64,000 bases of DNA from positions 250,470-314,469 of the forward strand of contig NZ_BMMM01000004.1 in the NCBI RefSeq assembly GCF_014645835.1, in the 5' to 3' direction. Under the pieces are notes generated by a model, which was not told where the DNA came from, searched no databases, and was given only the letters and a program-made list of their open reading frames with translations. This stretch comes from Streptomyces albiflavescens (GTDB lineage: Bacteria; Actinomycetota; Actinomycetes; Streptomycetales; Streptomycetaceae). The translations under genes were made by a program, and so were the position numbers. Numbering within the stretch: position 1 is the stretch's first letter; every line of letters begins with the position of its first letter. This document shows positions 62,243 to 64,000 of this stretch, one piece after another.

Positions 62243-63391
62243 TCAGGCCCTCAGAAGAAGGGCGGAGGTCGGGACCCCCTCCCCGGCCGTGACCAGGCAG
62301 GTGGCCGCCCCCGGCACCTGCGCCGTACTCGTGCCCCGCAGTTGCTTCACGCCCTCATTGATGAGGTTGAAGCCGTGCACATACGCCTCGCTGAGACCGC
62401 CACCCCCTGTATTGATGGGCAGCAGCCCGCCGATCTCCAGCGCCCCGCCCTCCGTGAAGGCCGCGCCCTCGCCCCGCCCGCAGAAGCCGTATCCCTCCAG
62501 GGACAGGGGTATCAGCGGTGTGAAGGCGTCGTAGATCTGCGCGACATCCACATCCTCCGGCGTGAAGTCGGCGTGTTTCCACAGGTGTCGGGCGGCACTC
62601 CAGGCGGGCCCGGTGAGCGGGTCGTCGTTCCAGTAGTTGACCATGCCGTGGTGCTGGGCGGGCAGACCCTGGGCGGCGGAGTGGACGTACACGGGCCGCC
62701 GGCGGCAGTCCCGTGCCCGCTCGGCGGACACGATGACGCAGGCCAACGCGCCATCGGTCTCAAGGCAGTTGTCGAAGAGGCAGAGGGGTTCGCTGATCCA
62801 TCGGGAGGTCATGTACATCTCGCGCGTGAGGGGTCGCTCGTACATGATCGCGGCGGGATTCTGGTTGGCCCGGTTGCGGCAGGCGAGCGCGACGTTGAAG
62901 AGGTGATCGCGGGTCGCGCCGTACTCGTGCATGTACCGGCGGGCCAGCATGCCGATCTCGTCGGCCGGGCGGAGCAGCCCGAAGGGGCGGGTCCACTGGG
63001 CGGGGGTGGGGAGTTGGACGTCGGTGTTCTTCCACGGCCGTGGGCCGGATCCCCTCTTCCGCGACCGCCAGGCGACCCCCACCGTCGCCTGCCCACTGGC
63101 GATGGCGCCGGCGAGGTGCGCGACGGTGGCACAGGAACCGCCCCCTCCGAACCCCACCTTGCTGAAGAAGCTGAGGTCACCGAGCCCGACGGCCTTGGCC
63201 ACCTCCACCTCGTCCGTCTCCTCCATGGTGTAGGAGGCGAGCGCGTCGACTTCGGCGGGCGCGATCCCGGCGTCGTCGAGGGCGGCGAGGATGGCGCGGC
63301 AGGCCAAGGCCTTCTCGGATTCGGGGAGTTGCTTGGCGAAGGGGGTCTGTCCGATTCCGACGACGGCGGTGGCGTCCTTGATTCCCGCCAT
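62243..63391 (-). CDS. Lipid-transfer-protein-like thiolase/aldolase (Ltp)
   Basis: 382 aa. Thiolase fold with N-terminal AVVGIGQTPFAKQLPESEKA, the loop FGGGGSCATVAHLAGAIASG (about 77-96; Cys83 in the classical nucleophile vicinity), PTREMY-type region RPLTREMYMTSRWIS and C-terminal NTGGGGLSEAYVHGFNLINE. Ltp-type. Neighbouring DUF35 and hydratase genes suggest a complex cleaving a CoA thioester. First gene of the operon, with the operators 63421 and 63448 upstream. Confidence 0.88.
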   Translation of the reverse strand: MAGIKDATAVVGIGQTPFAKQLPESEKALACRAILAALDDAGIAPAEVDALASYTMEETDEVEVAKAVGLGDLSFFSKVGFGGGGSCATVAHLAGAIASGQATVGVAWRSRKRGSGPRPWKNTDVQLPTPAQWTRPFGLLRPADEIGMLARRYMHEYGATRDHLFNVALACRNRANQNPAAIMYERPLTREMYMTSRWISEPLCLFDNCLETDGALACVIVSAERARDCRRRPVYVHSAAQGLPAQHHGMVNYWNDDPLTGPAWSAARHLWKHADFTPEDVDVAQIYDAFTPLIPLSLEGYGFCGRGEGAAFTEGGALEIGGLLPINTGGGGLSEAYVHGFNLINEGVKQLRGTSTAQVPGAATCLVTAGEGVPTSALLLRA

Positions 63392-63420
63392 GCGCGCACC
63401 TCCCGATGGAGCACCGACTG

Positions 63421-63435
63421 CTGACAGGCCGTCAG
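63421..63435. promoter_or_regulatory. Island operator, Ltp operon promoter
   Basis: CTGACAGGCCGTCAG, one change to a palindrome, 30 bp upstream of the Ltp ATG. Confidence 0.7.
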
Positions 63436-63447
63436 GCTACAGCTAAT

Positions 63448-63462
63448 CTGACGGTCAGTCAG
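63448..63462. promoter_or_regulatory. Island operator, second AMP-ligase promoter
   Basis: CTGACGGTCAGTCAG, left half consensus and palindromic except for the centre. 31 bp before the ligase ATG and 27 bp from the site at 63421. Confidence 0.68.
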
Positions 63463-63492
63463 CTAGTGGTCGTCGGTCATGGGAGGCGTGCG

Positions 63493-64000
63493 ATGCGCGG
63501 GGACCTGGAGTGGGGCGGCATCCCGGGGCTGGTGCGCTCGGCGGCGACGCGCTTCGCGGACCGCGAGGCGGTCGTCGAGGGCCGTACCCGCGTCTCGTAC
63601 GCCGAGTTGGGCGCCCGGGTGGAACGCGCGGCGGCGGCCTGCATGGCGAGCGGCGTACGACGGGGCGACCGGGTGGCCATCTGGGCCCCGAACACCCTCG
63701 ACTGGATCGTCTCCGCGCTGGGCGCCGTCTCCGCGGGCGCGATCCTGGTGCCCCTCAACACCCGCTTCAAGGGCACGGAGGCGGCGTACGTCCTGTCCCG
63801 CAGCCGCGCGAAGCTGCTGTTCGTGACCGGAACCTTCCTGGGGACGTCGTACGTGGCGTCGCTGCGGAGGGCGTCCGGCGAGGGCCCCGGACCCGGCCCG
63901 CTGCCCGGCCTTCCGCACCTGGAGCAGGTGGTGGTACTCGCGGACGACGCCCCCGCCGACTTCCGTACCTGGAAGGACTTCCTGGCGGACGGGGAGGGCG
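63493..64000 (+). CDS. AMP-forming acyl-CoA ligase (FadD-like), 5' part only
   Basis: At least 169 codons before the window ends. The N-terminal subdomain of an ANL enzyme: IPGLVRSAATRFADREAVVE, RTRVSYAELGARVERAAAA, VAIWAPNTLDWIVSALGAVS, LVPLNTRFKGTEAAYVLSRS. The adenylation motifs are beyond the edge. Similar to FadD3/FadD17-type ligases of steroid catabolism by general resemblance only. Start ATG at 63493 follows GGGAGG. A second activation step for the pathway. Confidence 0.82.
   Translation, partial: MRGDLEWGGIPGLVRSAATRFADREAVVEGRTRVSYAELGARVERAAAACMASGVRRGDRVAIWAPNTLDWIVSALGAVSAGAILVPLNTRFKGTEAAYVLSRSRAKLLFVTGTFLGTSYVASLRRASGEGPGPGPLPGLPHLEQVVVLADDAPADFRTWKDFLADGEG

Overview
The window is high-G+C actinobacterial DNA and almost certainly a Streptomyces chromosome. 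GTG and TTG starts are common, stop/start overlaps of the GTGA and ATGA type are frequent, TTA codons are very rare, and the gene families are characteristic: DmdR1, NsdA-like, AfsK, ECF sigma/anti-sigma, and DUF397 pairs. Gene order (SIS protein, dmdR1, hydrolase, ABC pair, purU, ECF sigma, STAS protein, EF-hand protein, later TetR, VOC protein, afsK) matches from memory the SCO4393 to SCO4423 segment of S. coelicolor. I could not run an alignment to confirm this.

Layout. 1-2.6 kb: an IscB-type RNA-guided nuclease gene on the minus strand, with a gene-free upstream stretch where its omega RNA should lie, then a nucleotidyltransferase gene. 2.7-6.1 kb: a PAS/PAS/GAF protein, a SIS-domain protein and the iron repressor DmdR1, which carries long antisense frames. 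6.1-23.8 kb: conserved core genes. These are an alpha/beta hydrolase with Ala at the nucleophile position and two TTA codons, an ABC exporter pair, a primase-polymerase-like protein, an NsdA-like regulator, a membrane-anchored Pro/Gln-rich protein, a branched-chain-type binding lipoprotein, purU, a Tat-exported multicopper oxidase, an ECF sigma/zinc-finger anti-sigma pair, a STAS protein and a four-EF-hand protein.

23.8-54.9 kb and 61-64 kb: a large catabolic island. It has two AMP-forming acyl-CoA ligases, an ADP-forming-type acyl-CoA synthetase, four acyl-CoA dehydrogenases, two enoyl-CoA hydratases, two Ltp-type thiolase-fold proteins, two DUF35 OB-fold/Zn proteins, an SDR, a Zn-alcohol dehydrogenase, an amidohydrolase, a cyclase-family hydrolase, a flavin reductase and two flavin oxidases. 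The gene set resembles actinobacterial degradation of a steroid side chain or another CoA-activated polycyclic or aromatic acid. The substrate cannot be read from sequence. Nearly every transcription unit starts beside a 15-bp palindrome close to CTGACGGNCCGTCAG. I found about a dozen copies, which implies one repressor for the island. The TetR protein at 56.5-57.2 kb is the best candidate, with a half-site over its own start codon.

34.5-60.7 kb also holds unrelated genes interleaved with the island: two MFS transporters flanking a GlxA/AraC regulator, two GNAT proteins, a PdxH-like oxidase, a decayed XRE/DUF397 pair, a secreted lipoprotein, an Lrp/LysE divergent pair, and the VOC protein (probable KbpA) followed by afsK. 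The region is rich in short tandem repeats (9, 13, 15, 26, 30, 31 and 36 bp), several at gene ends. No tRNA, rRNA, CRISPR array or complete insertion sequence other than the IscB locus was seen.
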